A stretch of 64,000 bases of DNA from Lunularia cruciata (GCA_948567375.1 OX419755.1:57919945-57983944); one strand, 5' to 3'. Counted from the stretch's first letter, positions 38,341-50,400 are shown. Notes: a model not told the origin generated them from the letters alone. A program made the numbers and translations.

Positions 38341-38769
38341 TTATTTTGAGTGTATATTATAATACAAAGCACAGAAAAAAAATGTAAGTCTTCCCCTTGC
38401 TAGCCTACTCATCGAATCTATCGTTTGCACCTACACTAACACGCTCCTCCTCTACCTGCCCATCTAGAACATAAAGTTCCTCAAGAACATTACCTTCCAC
38501 CAAGGGATCAGCTTGAAGATGCCCTACCTCTCCAACCCACAAATGGTACGTAGACCATCTCCACCATAATAGTCAAAATACTTGACATCCTTGCTATACG
38601 AGCTTCCTTTGGTTGTCTCTTTCACATGTCACAACAAGGTCTTTAGCAAGTTCTCACTAGATACAAAATGCAACACCGATAAAGTAGCAAAGATCTTTCT
38701 GCACCGCAACACAATATCTACCAAGTGCTAGAGCACATATGGTGTCATCCCCAATCTAGAACTATGAAT

Positions 38770-39415
38770 CGGCCTCTCTGAATGAACCTCTAATAGCTGC
38801 TATTAAGATAATGCACAATGAACCAAGAAAAAACTAAACTCCGAAATGCATCCTCCAAGTAGGGAATCCAAGCACTCTAAGACATTGTTCACTAAAAAAT
38901 TCAACAAGAAAATATAGTTGGAAATGAAAGGACTATGAATATTTATTTATCTCTTGTTTATATACTTGTGAAATCCTACACTCAAAAAGTACTAATTATC
39001 AGAATTACTAAAATCCATAGGCAAAAGGTCATCTAGAGTCAAAGTTTAAGAGAATATCCAAACCCATGGGAATAATCTCCATAAGCATGTGCTCTTATCT
39101 TCACCCAACAATTAAGGATTCTTCATATAAGCTGTCTTTGGATTGGAGGAAAATCCGTACAAGAAGACTTGTGGATCTAAAAGCTTTCAACTCCTTCTTC
39201 AAAGTGAAATATTTAGAAACAATAGAAATTCAAAATATTAACCTTTCAAATCAATTTTGCATAGTACCTCTATCTTGGTTGTGATAAACTCTAGCTAATC
39301 ATATCTAATATAGAATTTTGGTTAAATTCTACAGAAACCATTTCTTTCAACTACCTATAATGCCAAACTAGACCATAAAGCATACATGCACTCATAAGTA
39401 CTATAATATAGAAGT
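38770..39415 (-). repeat. isolated LTR of the 52-60 kb gypsy family
   Basis: Shares ordered blocks with the LTRs at 52.66-53.20 and 59.46-60.16 kb: GGCCT..CTCT, GATGAACCTCT, CATTGTTCACTA, GTTTATATACTTGTGAAAT, ATGGGAATAATCTCC-TAAGCATGTG, CTTCACCCAAC, AAGGATTC and TTTGGATTG. Divergence is higher than between the other two. A short open frame on the low side (about 38400-38530, -) could be a scrap of internal region. The plus-strand 72-codon frame inside this LTR is spurious. Confidence 0.75.
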
Positions 39416-40079
39416 ACATCACCAAATCAATGGGTTTGAAAAGGATACAATTTACTCATCAATGATCTTCTAAAAAACATTTTAATAGTTTGTTAGCTTG
39501 ATGATTAGTTCTTACTCCAAAAGTTGATGGTGAATATCTCTCATTTGTTTCTTTGTGATACATGAACAGTCTGTCTTCCTGAAGTTTGACTTACACCACA
39601 TGCCACCAACACTATTCACATCAAAGTCCCTAAAAGTTGCAAGGACCTCCCCCCATATTCAAAGCTATGAAAGAACTTTAAAAGATCTAGCCAATATTTT
39701 GAAGAATTCTTCTCTAAGAAATTTAGGAGTATCTTGCAGGTATTCATGCTAAAAATACACAATGGTTATTTTTTCTTGCAGTTATTCAAGTAATATCCAT
39801 AATGTAAATGTTAATAGCAAGTGTGATGCACTTCTTCTTCACTTTGGACATGTCGTGAACATTGCCATTGACTCCAAGTCAATTATTGTACATGTTTTTC
39901 ATTAGAAGTATTGCCTTGCTTATAGTTAGAGTCTATTTTGGAACGGGTAGCCTTCAAGTATCTACCCTTTTCCTTTGTATCAAAAACAATCCTTGCCTTC
40001 CCAATATAGTAAAGGAACTTCATAGATAATATTTGCACCAGTGATGTCTTAGGGTTGCTTAAGTGCTTCTTTTTACACA

Positions 40080-40560
40080 ATATTTTTCCCAATAGTCTTC
40101 ATATTGCAATGGAATGTGTGCTTGTTCTTTGTATCTTTTTGCAAAAAATTTAAAGAAATTTTTTTATTGAACAAGCTCATCTTACTAAGAAAAAATAGAA
40201 GTTTTGCAAATAAAAAGGAGATGAGATAAAAAATTAAAATGTACCAACATTTTTGGCAGATTATTTGTAGAATTCTATTGGATTTTGGTTGGAAGCAAAT
40301 CTGCAAAATTGTGTACTCCTTGCCTAACAAACTTCTCAATAGTCTTCATATCCCAAATGTAATATTTGCTTGTTCTTGGTACCTCTTTCAAAAAAAATTA
40401 GAGAAATTTTATTATTAAACAAGCTCACCTTACTAAGAGAATTAAATTTTTTGAAAATAAGAAAGTGTAAGAGATAGATAATTGAAACTTACCAAGATTG
40501 TCGGAAATTATGCTTAAAACTCTATCACCTTTTGGTTGGAAAAAAATCTGCCCAAATTTA
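40080..40560. repeat. diverged tandem duplication, offset 247 bp
   Basis: Units begin AATAGTCTTCATAT at 40091 and 40338. Both continue with GCTTGTTCTT, AAAAAAATT-AGAGAAATTTT, AACAAGCTCA-CTTACTAAGA, a TTGAAAATA-like block and TTTTGGTTGGAA...AAATCTGC. The order is fully conserved, while single-base differences and indels are frequent. Confidence 0.85.
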
Positions 40561-40574
40561 AAAGCCATTCTTCA

Positions 40575-41080
40575 AGATTTGAAATCTTGTTGCTTGACAA
40601 TAGTAACTTGGTTAGAGTTGTACATTATAGCACTATTGTATTGTACAACAATCCCATCAATGCTCAACTAACCACCCTCCATGTGTCAAAGAATGATGAG
40701 TTCATACTATCATTGACCAGCCACAAGTGCTTCCACCAAGGGAGCTACATATCTTGCTCCTTTGATATGAGTAGTATCACAACCTTAGGTCCTTGTACTT
40801 ACTTTTGCCACTCATACAAATTCTTTTCTTACATATAAGACATGTATTCTTGTTCATTCCACAACTCATCTATGAAAAATGAAAGTTGCTAATAATTATC
40901 ATGAGAAATAACCATATCCTATGTGTGAGCTTTAGCTGATACATTTCTTCTCTCTAGTAGTAGCCTCTTCTTCAACTGATTATCCACAACATAACACTTC
41001 TCCTTGAATTCATTCTAGAAGTACTTAATCTTCTAAGCAATTATATACTCAATTCAAAATTTTCATATATGTTGCCATCA
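40575..41080 (-). pseudogene. decayed ORF of unknown family
   Basis: One minus-strand register stays protein-like over some 500 bases. It starts with a Lys/Glu-rich helical part (EFKEKCYVVDNQLKKRLLLE) and continues through DELWNEQEYMSYM and WWKHLWLVNDSMNSSFFDTW. Within it are seven in-frame stops (TAG, TAA or TGA), all reachable from CAG, CAA or CGA by one C-to-T change. I recognise no domain; a transposon ORF is the likeliest source. Confidence 0.5.
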
Positions 41081-41650
41081 TCTGCAAAAACATTTACTTT
41101 GACCTTTAGACAAGCTCACATAAACCCAACAAAATAAACATAAGATGTAGATAAGATTGAGTCTAGAGCAACTTCCAACTAAAGCAATGTTGTGGTTGCC
41201 ACCTATAATGTGGCACTTCTAAGTGTTGAGGTGGAATGTTCACTTATCCTACTTTGTCAAGCAACTATCTTGGTCACAATGAGAATTAAATTTGAAAAAT
41301 TTTAAGTATAAATTCATCTTCCTCATTCTATTGATGAGTTTGCTCATGAAAGTGTTGCTCACAAATAAATCTGAAATGATCCTTAGTTCTCACCTTAGGA
41401 TTATTGATCTCCCAAAGATTTATGTTCAAAAATCTTAACCAGAGCCTAAAACTTATTGATAGCAATCTTTTACAACTTGATCTTCTTGTTGCAAAGAGGA
41501 TACAAAGGAATATCAGTGGAAATTTTAGAATATGAAAAATTAAACAAAAAGACCAAATAACTTAGACAAATAAGGGTAAAGAATAGAAAAAAATGAAATA
41601 TTTACATTGAGCTATGGCACAAGAAGTTGAACATGATGCAAGGTATGACA

Positions 41651-41709
41651 CCTCACCTCTTTTCAACATACGCCTTTTTGAAAAAGGTGTATGTTGGAAA
41701 GAGGTGAGG
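41651..41709. repeat. 29-bp near-perfect hairpin with a 1-nt loop
   Basis: The arms 41651-41679 and 41681-41709 are inverted copies. The only two mismatches would be G-U pairs in RNA of the plus strand. The loop is a single base, too short for a typical miRNA precursor. The hairpin lies downstream of the TATA box of the heat-element LTR (minus strand), in its transcribed part or just beyond. Confidence 0.9.
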
Positions 41710-42107
41710 CTCAAATTCCTTAGTCTAGTTAGAAGTGTGAAGAAATAGCTGGTTGGAAAAGAAGAAGGAAGGTTTATAGTTGTTTGTCTTTGATCCAAGA
41801 GAAATTGCACCATGTAGGAGGAAGATGACCCAAGACATATCCAACATGGGAAGTGTAAAAGACCAAAACCGAGGAGAGAAATAGGAGAATGGAAACTCAC
41901 ATTGGGACACTTGAATGAGAGAAAACTCCGAATGCCTAGCATGAGCTTTGGCTTTGGTATTTATAGGTAGCATACAAGGCCCTTGAGAAGCTTCTCAAGA
42001 AGCTTCCTCAAGAAGCTTTCTTAGAGTGCAAGCCAAGTTAACTAGGAAGCTTCTCAAGAAGCTTCATTCTAGAAGCCGCCTACTTGGCGTGCAAGCTAAG
42101 CTAGTTG

Positions 42108-42130
42108 GAAGCTTCTAGAAGCTTCTAGAA
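42108..42130 (-). promoter_or_regulatory. five-unit heat-shock element
   Basis: GAA-nn-TTC-nn-GAA-nn-TTC-nn-GAA with exact spacing, the binding pattern of trimeric heat-shock factors. Further two-unit blocks occur at about 41975-42010, 42045-42062 and 42165-42185. They lie about 20-220 bp upstream of the TATA box on the minus strand. Confidence 0.7.
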
Positions 42131-42316
42131 GCTACTTACTTAAGGTGCAAGCTAAGCTAACCGGGAAGCTTCCCAAGAAGCTTCCTAGATACTTCTGGAA
42201 TATTCTAGGCTAATTTGTCTTATGTGTTACTTTGTGAGCCCGACTGACTTCATCGCTAAACTCCATATTGTTACATATTCCCCCGCCGCCAATTGGTGAC
42301 GTCCTCATCACCAACT

Positions 42317-42433
42317 AGCCGGGAAGCTTCCCAAGAAGCTTCCTAGATACTTCTAGAATATTCTAGGCTAATTTGTCTTATGTGCTACTTCGTGAGCTCG
42401 ACTGACTTTGTCGCTAAACTCTATATTGTTACA
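42317..42433 (-). repeat. truncated second copy of the heat-element LTR start
   Basis: The first 118 bp of the LTR are repeated here (TGTAACA at 42433), then broken off and joined to about 40 bp of the 3' end of the internal region, polypurine tract included, which abuts the LTR at 42275. This is the expected footprint of a deletion from within the 5' LTR to just before the 3' LTR. Confidence 0.75.
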
Positions 42434-42434
42434 T

Positions 42435-43321
42435 GAAGGCTAGAAGTTGTGAAGTAGGGAGGAGGACCTGCATCAAGGACCAATCAAGGACCTTCAACAA
42501 AAAAGGCTCAAAGTTGTACAAGGCCTTGCAGAAGGAGACCTTCATCCCAAAATCTATTTGGCATGAAACAACCTTTAGCCCAAAAACCATCCAACCTAAA
42601 TCACCCTTAGCATGAAAGTCAATCAGTTTGAAAAGATCTCAAGTACTTAAATGTGACACCAATAGATCAAGAACCACAAGTAATGACCATCTGTTTGTAT
42701 CATAATGTTCACATGTACAAGATGCAATTGCTTGCACCAAGCACACCTATAAAACATTTGTGATGGTTCAGCCATTAACTTAAATAATCAAGGAAGGCTG
42801 ATTACTTTTCACTTTTTCTTTGCAAAATTAGACAAGTGTGAATTGTAGCCACGATAGAATTCTCTTCACATTTGGCAAGAAGTTGTAGAATTGTGAGTAG
42901 GGAGTGAATCACTATATGAAAGGAGAATTAAGAGAGATGAAAGGGAGAGAAGTAGCAATAGCTCCTTGAGCACCTAAGTGCAAAAGGAAGTGCTTGATTT
43001 CATAATCAAGGCTCCAGATTGACAAAGTCTGCACTTCATTGTAGGTAGAAGTTTCTTTGCAACAAGAAGGTGGAATTCTTGTTATGGAATTTGCAGTTGA
43101 GTGATCATGCAATATTGCATGAGATATATGTGAGAATAAGGATCCAAGGACAAAGAACTTGAGAGGAAATCTATCTTGCATAGACAAAGGAACATTGGTA
43201 GAGAGTTTTGGGGCTAGAAAATTCTCTCCTAAATGCCATGACATTAGATTCTACCTAGACTTGCCCAAACTTGAGCTTGGAAGCACAATTAAGGGCAACT
43301 TTCAAGGATGACAAGACCAAC
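42435..43321. other. no gene recognised
   Basis: AT-rich sequence. The frames 42433-42615 (+) and 42912-43244 (-) show no motif. Probably old repeat sequence into which the solo LTR inserted. Confidence 0.5.
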
Positions 43322-43326
43322 AATGG

Positions 43327-43922
43327 TGTAATACAAGTAGCTAGACACATTAACTAGAGGTGAAAATTGGCTTGGTAACATCTAGAAGGATGTTTTGTAC
43401 AATGGGCTACAAACATCAAATAGAGGTGTCACCAAAAGAGTACTTCTACTAATAGGGCAGATGCCAAAAATAGCCTAAAAATTTTAGAGCCAATTTTGGA
43501 GGCCTAAACGGATGAATTAGGCCTTGAAAATAGAAAATATCCTACCCCTAAAGGAGAAAGACTTGCCTTCTCCTCTTATGATTTGTCTCATTGAGAGCTT
43601 TCAAAAAATACCTCATCCACATGATTTTGAGCTCTCTATAGTAAGATTCCCTAAATATTCCTTTTAATCAAACCCATTTGACCAACTAGATAGGACAAGG
43701 ATTGACATGTCACTCATCAAAGCAACTAGTCCAAGGATGGACCTCAATTACAGGTCACCAATCCATGTATTTGATCCAAGGGTGGAGCTTCTTTTGAGGG
43801 ATCCTCTTTGCTATATAATAAAGAGAAGGTGCTCCTTTAGGGCATCGGAGTATTGAGTGTGAAACTTGTATTTTCTCTCTTGTATCTCTCTTGGAGAGTT
43901 CTCTTGTCCTTAGAGTATTACA
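43327..43922 (+). mobile_element. solo LTR of the chromovirus family with 5-bp TSD
   Basis: Starts TGTAAT and ends ATTACA, with TATATAA at 43812-43818 and the GGAGGCCTAAACGGATGAATTAGGCC segment split around a short palindrome, as in the LTR at 4186-4924. It is flanked by the direct repeat AATGG at 43322-43326 and 43923-43927. No polypurine tract, primer site or internal sequence adjoins it. It is therefore the product of LTR-LTR recombination of a once complete insertion. Confidence 0.93.
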
Positions 43923-44016
43923 AATGGTTAGTATGTTCCTAAATACAAGGATCTTGCATGAAGGGTCTTAGCCAAATCTGTGATGAAGTTCTTCAAGTCC
44001 AAACAAACAACTTATC

Positions 44017-44523
44017 TAAACAAATAGCAAAGCAATCTTCTTTGAGCACTTGTACAAAGGAAGACTTATGAATTGGGCAGCCATGTTTAGGTGGCAAGCA
44101 CAAAAATTGGTGTGGGATATAGAAAAGGAGGGAGGATTTACCTTGGTATCCTATTTCATCATGCATTTCTACTTGGGGATGGGTTTTTTAACCTCCGTTG
44201 AGAAGAAGTATCCCAATCACTACTTCTCCGAGGGGTATTTTGAGGACCCTCAAGAAAAGTATATGATGGAAAAGAAGTATGCATTGGTGGATGTAGAGTT
44301 TGTCCCAATGGAAGAAGCTCACAATACTTGGGCTTTGAGAAGAAGAGATAGATGGATGGAGTTGGTAGAAGAACCTCACGTGAGGGAGATGAAGAAGCCA
44401 ACAACCCTTTCCAAGCCAAAAGTAAAGGCCAAGAAGACCCAAGTGGTGGAAGATTTTGAGGAAGAGGAGGAGGTTGGAAAACCAAAGGCAATACCCATTG
44501 CCAATGAGCAATCCTTCACTTGA
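44017..44523 (+). CDS. unidentified ORF, acidic/basic tail (about 168 codons)
   Basis: An open frame follows a TAA near 44016; its first in-frame ATG is at 44068. The N-terminal part is aromatic and Trp-rich (NWAAMFRWQAQKLVWDIE), followed by a YFEDPQEKYMMEKKYALVDVEF stretch split by conserved-looking charges. The tail is Lys/Pro-rich and then acidic (EDFEEEEEV). I know no matching domain. It sits between two LTR pieces and ends about 90 bp before an LTR terminus at 44617, so it may be part of a transposon. It has no intact neighbour and may be only a fragment. Confidence 0.4.
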
Positions 44524-44616
44524 ATTGCAATCTTGTCCAACAAGGAGGTGAAAGAGGACAGAGGTGGAGAAGTACAATCTATCCCAACTACAACACCTCC
44601 AAGAGCAAGGGAAGAC

Positions 44617-44940
44617 TGTAATGTTCCAAGGACATGATAACCCCCAAGAGAAAACCCAAAAGAAGAAACACAAGGCTTACATTCAAAACTCCGATTCTCC
44701 AAAGGACCACCTTGTCTTTATTATATAACAAAGAGAATTCCCTTAAAGGGAGCTCCATCCTTGGATTAGATACATCGATTGGTGACATGTTAGCAAGCTC
44801 CACCCTTATATTAGTTTCATGCATGTGTGACATGTTGGTTCAGGTCCTATCTGGTTGGTCAAACAAGCTTTGATTGGAGAGAATCTTTAGAGAATCTTCC
44901 TATAGGAATCTTAGAATCACATGGGTGAGGTACGGTTGTC
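44617..44940 (-). repeat. LTR fragment of the chromovirus family
   Basis: The minus strand shows the last about 320 bp of the LTR: the ACCAACCAGATAGGACCT block, GGTGGAGCTTGCTAACATG, TATA box (plus TTATATA at 44721-44727), R/U5 and terminal ATTACA ending at 44617. The U3 start is missing beyond about 44940. Confidence 0.85.
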
Positions 44941-44944
44941 GTAT

Positions 44945-47139
44945 TTTGCTTTTCTCTCTCTTGGAACACATAGGGTGCCTAGCTATGGAGTCTATATATC
45001 AAAAGTTATAGATAAACCTGTCTCTACTATTTTGAATGCATATAGAACCCGACCAGTAGAACCTTTCATTCTAGGTTTTGGTATTTTTGCTATTGGGTAG
45101 AGTAGTAATAGGCAACCTAATTTGTCATCATAACATGCACTCCTGGTCTATTGGTCACCAAGGAGAGATAAAAAACACTCTTAGAAGAAAAGAACCTAAG
45201 TGCAATGTGTGCATACCAATCCAAACCAACTGGGCATACAAAGAAGCACACAAGCACGGAGAGGATCCAATCACAAGAATTCAGCAACAACTCTCTATTT
45301 TTTTGTCAAAATTGAGCTTCAAAGCCCTCTTGCTCTATCAACAAGCTAATTTCAACCTATATTTTGAGCTTGCTCTAGTATGTACTTCAGCCTTCAACCA
45401 ATTTGTACTCCAAGAGGAGTTATCTTATGTCATGTTGACACGGAAAATCTTATGTAACTCAGATGGGCATAACTTTCTCTTTGTGACTAGGATTTAAGTG
45501 TTCTAGGATTCAATGGAAAGCTTGTAAGATAAGCTTTCCAATGATATGAAATAAAACATAATCTGATCACTACAATTCTCCTAAAAATCTCTCAAACTTG
45601 TCTTTTTTGTAATTTTCACCCTAATTTTGAAATCCCTAATTTAAAGTTTTCTCTTGGTTCTGGGTTACTTTCCCTAGATTTCTTGATCAGAGGTGCACTT
45701 AATCATCAAAACACTATGAAAACCTAAAATATTCAATCATAGACACACAAAATAGGAGAATGGACACTCAATCATGATAGAAGATAGAAATGCTTTATGA
45801 GCTTATGATAGTATTTTTAGTAGAGTTTGTTGCATAAGCTCTCACTCTTCATAGATCCAAAGTCAACCAAACTTTTCAAAATATTTATTTGTGCCTTTTT
45901 ATAGACCTCTATAAAGTTTAGTACCCTAATCCAACACCAAACCCTAGGTATGGATCAATTCTTGAGCTGGGCTAACTTCTAAGCTCTACATACCCAAGTA
46001 TACTTGAAACAAAACCCTAAATTCTCCTTTTGAGAAATTTACATGAAACCTTCTCATGAAGATGCAAAACATAACCACCACTAACAACATAGAAATTTTT
46101 CATAAGGTGATTTACACCACAACTTGGGGAGTGACCAGAACTCCAAACCTAATCATCTACTCTTCTCCAACACCTTACATCCCAAAAGCACCAACTTCAA
46201 TCAACTAGATCTGATTTGAGATTGAGCCAAAACTAGAATTTCTAACACTCAACACTATAATCACTTTCTCTTCTCTCCAACCTACAGATAGATAATGTAA
46301 ATGTCTCATGAAGCTCTCCAAATTATCTATTTTGTACTCATAGATATCAATTCTACCCCCTTGATTCAATTGATCATATCTTCCACAAAATTAGCTCAAA
46401 TCACTTTGTTTTAGTCTCTAAATTATAGCTTGTCAACTCTTCTCTCCAACCATAGCCTTTTCTCCTTTTATTCTCTCCCCAAACTCCTTTGATCTTCCAA
46501 AAACTCCAGACTTTCACTCTTGGAACCCAATCTCTTACAATTTTATCACTTACCCTCTTCACTATTTGACAAGAGGACCCCACAACACCACCTTGAAGCT
46601 CATGAGAGAAATTGAGCCATTCTCAATCTACAAGATCACATAGATTTTCAAGTCCTAGACTTGCTTGTAAGAAAGCATTGGAAGGATAATAGAATCTGGT
46701 TTCCATCATCGACTCCATGAATACCGTCTCAAAACATACCACCATCCAATCCTGTAAGCCATCATGGTGTAGAATCTAAAGCCTAATGAGAAAAGGATTC
46801 AAGAGTGATAGATCAAGAACATGAGACATCTCCTACTCAAATTTTTCCTCCCACACTCTAATGCTCGCTCTCTGTTACAACTCTCACTCCCAACGTCCTC
46901 CTCCAACGCAAGACTCCTCAAACTAAAACACACCCTTTTACCCAACTCTTCACCATCTATATACATAAGAGTCCTCAAAGAAGACATGATCATAATCCAT
47001 GTGGCCAATCATATCCATATACATAGATTTCTCACATGGAAATAGCTCAACCGTGGGATCCGTCATACAACCTACGCCATCCTTACAAAGATAACCACAC
47101 CAATTTACTTTTTTATGGACTATGCAAACCACAACACAA
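44945..47139. other. no gene recognised
   Basis: AT-rich sequence with short frames only. Minus-strand frames at 46799-47008 and 46950-47132 overlap in different registers and carry no known motif. Likely decayed repeat sequence. Confidence 0.5.
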
Positions 47140-47417
47140 CACCATTAGAAAGTCTTGTTGAGAAAAATAGGGGGAGGAAAGGCCAACTATATTTTCCTTG
47201 AGAGAAGGGAATTTACACATTTTTAGGTCTTATTTATCTATTCAGCCCTCCAACATTGGCTCTAAAGATTTTAGGCTATTTTTGGTTCTTGCTCTATTAG
47301 TAATACTCTTTTGGTGATACCTCTATCTAATCTACTTATTCTATCATATATAACATCCTTCCATATGTTACTAAGCCAATTTTCACCTCTATAATATATC
47401 TAGCAATTGGTATTACA
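47140..47417 (-). repeat. 3' LTR (first about 278 bp) of the second element
   Basis: Begins TGTAATACC at 47417, right after a purine tract (AAAAGGGAGGTGATT, 47418-47432 region), and follows the U3 of the other family LTRs with a single, unduplicated unit. Similarity stops near 47140. Confidence 0.85.
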
Positions 47418-47435
47418 AATCACCTCCCTTTTAAG

Positions 47436-50400
47436 ATGCAATGTCCTCATTGCAAAGTTGTTGCTCAAAAACTTTCACTAACTCCGGTGCATGGGTCAAG
47501 TTGGCTATTGGCTCTCATGTTATCTCATACAATGGGTACCCTTTCCATTGTAAAAGATATTCTACATGCGGGTAGCAAGTACCACAACTGCAATTTTGGA
47601 GAATGCATTTGACTTCATATTCCTTTGTGCCATCAATGAGTGTTGGACAAGGTTGAATGTCTTGTATGGAAGGAAATTAGGACAGTCAGATGGCATATCT
47701 ACATAGTAAGGAAATATGGAATATTTGATGGATCTTCATGTGCCGGCAGTAGCTTATGGTGATAGGCCATTACATCAATTTGACAAAGAATAGGAAAAGG
47801 CCCAATAAAATGAAGGTTGAGCTTACGAGGGCCAACAAACATGCGGTTGGTTGTTGATAGCTATACTTGATCTCCAATATTGAACTCCATGTGCTAGCAA
47901 TGTGCATCTGCATATTGCTTCCATTAAGATTTTCAACTTGTGCTTGGCATCCTCTACACTTTATTGGATTCTAGAAACAAAATTGTTGACAACTTCAACC
48001 TTGGTAACCATTGGATGGATCTTCATCAAGCTCAAAGTTGTGAAAGGATGCTCTTTATACATGAAGAAGAATAGTATGACTTATGTGGATGCATTCACTA
48101 AATTTTTGTAAGAAAATTCCACCAATGCAAGTAAGGTGTCCCACCTCTCTTCCTCATCTAAGGTGAAGCCTCGGAGCATGTCTTCAATAGTGCAATTAGC
48201 CCACCCTATTTATCCATTGGTCTATGGATGGTAAGTCATGGGCACGGTCAATTTGGTTTTGAAGGAACCAAAGAGTGTTCTCCAAAACAAACTAGTGATT
48301 TGAGTGCCTCTATCGATGATGAGCACTCGAGATAGGCCATGGTGGGAAAAGACTACATTTAAGTACAATTGAGCTAGCAAATCACATCCATGGTGGTAAG
48401 ATACACATGAATCATTTTGTTGAGTCGGTGACAAAGATTATGATGAAGTCAAACCTTGAGATGGTTTTGGGCAATTCACAAACCAAATCCATGCTTACTT
48501 GTTCTCAACATTGTGTAAGAGTAGGAAGGAGTTGAAGGTCTTATGAGAGCTTGATTAAAAGCTTTATTTTGCTGATAAATTAGGTCACTCCAAACATATT
48601 CCACAACATTGTTGCTCATCTTGTACCAATAGTAATGGCATTTGACCGCATCCAAGGTCTTGTCCATTCCAACATGACCTACAATGGAAGAATCATGACA
48701 TTCTACTAAGATGGTGGTTCTTATGTTCATGAAATCTGAGATCCATAACCTACTATCACAAAAGGTGAGTCCTTAGGTGTTGGTGACACCTTTGGATGAT
48801 TGATTTCCTACAATTTATGGATATATTTTCATATTAGCAAAAATCCTTAGCCAAAATTCAGAGTTCATCTTGCCCTCTACTACAGATTGTTTGCCATCGG
48901 CATTTGTGTGAATGCATCTACAAGTTTCTTCTTGCCTTTCACAATGGTTCAACATGATGATATGTGATCATCATGTTGAACCATTGTCTCTACTTTGCCC
49001 ACCAAACCTACCAATGAGATAGATCTTTCTATGTCTCAAGGTAGAGTGGAGGTTTGTGGTTTGTCTCCACTACAAATGCCTTCTCACCAAGATAGTGCTT
49101 TCAATGTTTGGTTGCAAGGACAATGACCAAATCTCCTCATTTAATGGTGTGATAGTTACATTCTATCGGTAATAACTTTTGAGAGAAATATACAACTGAG
49201 TGCCATCCATCATGCCACTCTTGTTGTAAGACTGCTCTTATTGCCACACCTGATGCATCTATAGCCAACTTGATTGGAAGTTTTGGGTCATACTATTTCA
49301 AGGTTGGTGCATGTAGTTATGCATCTTTTAATTCTTGAAGGACCAAATCTTGTGTTGTTCTCAATATCCACTCCTTCCCATTGCCAAATAGTGTTGTTAG
49401 AGGTTGTACAACCTTAGAGAAGTCCTTGATAAATCAATGATAGAACCCCGTCAATCCTAAGAAGCTCTTAAATTGAGTTTGATCTCCTAGAGCACTCCAT
49501 TTTTGAATGACTTCTATTTTATCTACTAACACTTGGATACCTTTTGCACTTACTCTATGCCCCAAGTGGACTACTTCAGACTTGCCAAACTCACATTTTG
49601 AGATTTAGGTATACAATTGATTTTGTCTTAGAATTTGGAGGACTTCTTGTAGATATTGCTTGTATACCAACATTTTCCTATTTACACTCAGATGTTATCT
49701 AGGAAGATGATAATAAAATTATTCAAGTATGGACAAAATACTTCATTCATCAGACTCATGAAAGTGGTTGGTGCATTGGTGAGGCCAAATGGCATCACCA
49801 AGTACTCAAAGTTGCCATACCTTGTTCAAAAGCAATTTTGTGTATGCTATCCTCTACAATCTAGATTTGGTTGTAATTGCTTCATAGATCAAGTTTGGTG
49901 AAGTCTTTTGCCTAATTGAGTTGATCAAACAAGTCATCTGTATGGGATAAATGGTATTTTTTCTTCACTATTTTTTGATTTAGGTCTTGATAGTCAATGG
50001 ACATGTGCATTGTATTGTCCTTCTTCTTCACAAACAAGATAAGAGTCTCATATGGTGATACAATGTGTTAGATAAACCCTTTTTATAGTATATCCTCAAT
50101 TTGAGCCTTACACTCTTCCAACTCCTGAAGTGATAGACAATATGGGGCTTTACAAGGAGGTGTCTTCCTCGGAAATATCTCAATTTTATGATTTACTCTC
50201 CTTTTTGGTAGTAATCCTAAGGGTAGATCATATGAGAAGAAATCTTGAAACTCATTAACCACATCTTTCAATTTCTCAAGAATTTATCTATTGAGTTGTG
50301 CACTTTAGACTTCTCTTATTAGACTAATGAAACATCTATCTTTCTTATAGATAGATGTTGTCCCCATGACATAGAGAAGCAATTCTTGCATGTGTGATCT

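Larger units (their letters stand above)
41640..42275 (-). repeat. LTR with heat-shock-element-like U3
   Basis: On the minus strand an LTR starts TGTAACA at 42275, just after a G-rich polypurine tract (42276-42290). A TATA box (CTATAAATA) lies at about 41957-41965. The U3 before it is packed with GAAGCTTC units, the best being five alternating GAA/TTC pentamers at 42108-42130. The 3' end of the LTR could not be placed, so the low coordinate is approximate. Orientation rests on tract, TGTAACA and TATA order. Confidence 0.65.

Noticed and set aside
44980-45115. Possible organelle-derived insert (segment encoding RTRPVEPFILGFGIFAIG)
   Set aside because: I could not match it to any plastid or mitochondrial gene, and the frame ends quickly in TAG.
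46799-47132. Two overlapping minus-strand frames near the end of the second chromovirus
   Set aside because: Short, in different registers, without recognisable motifs, and adjoining LTR sequence.
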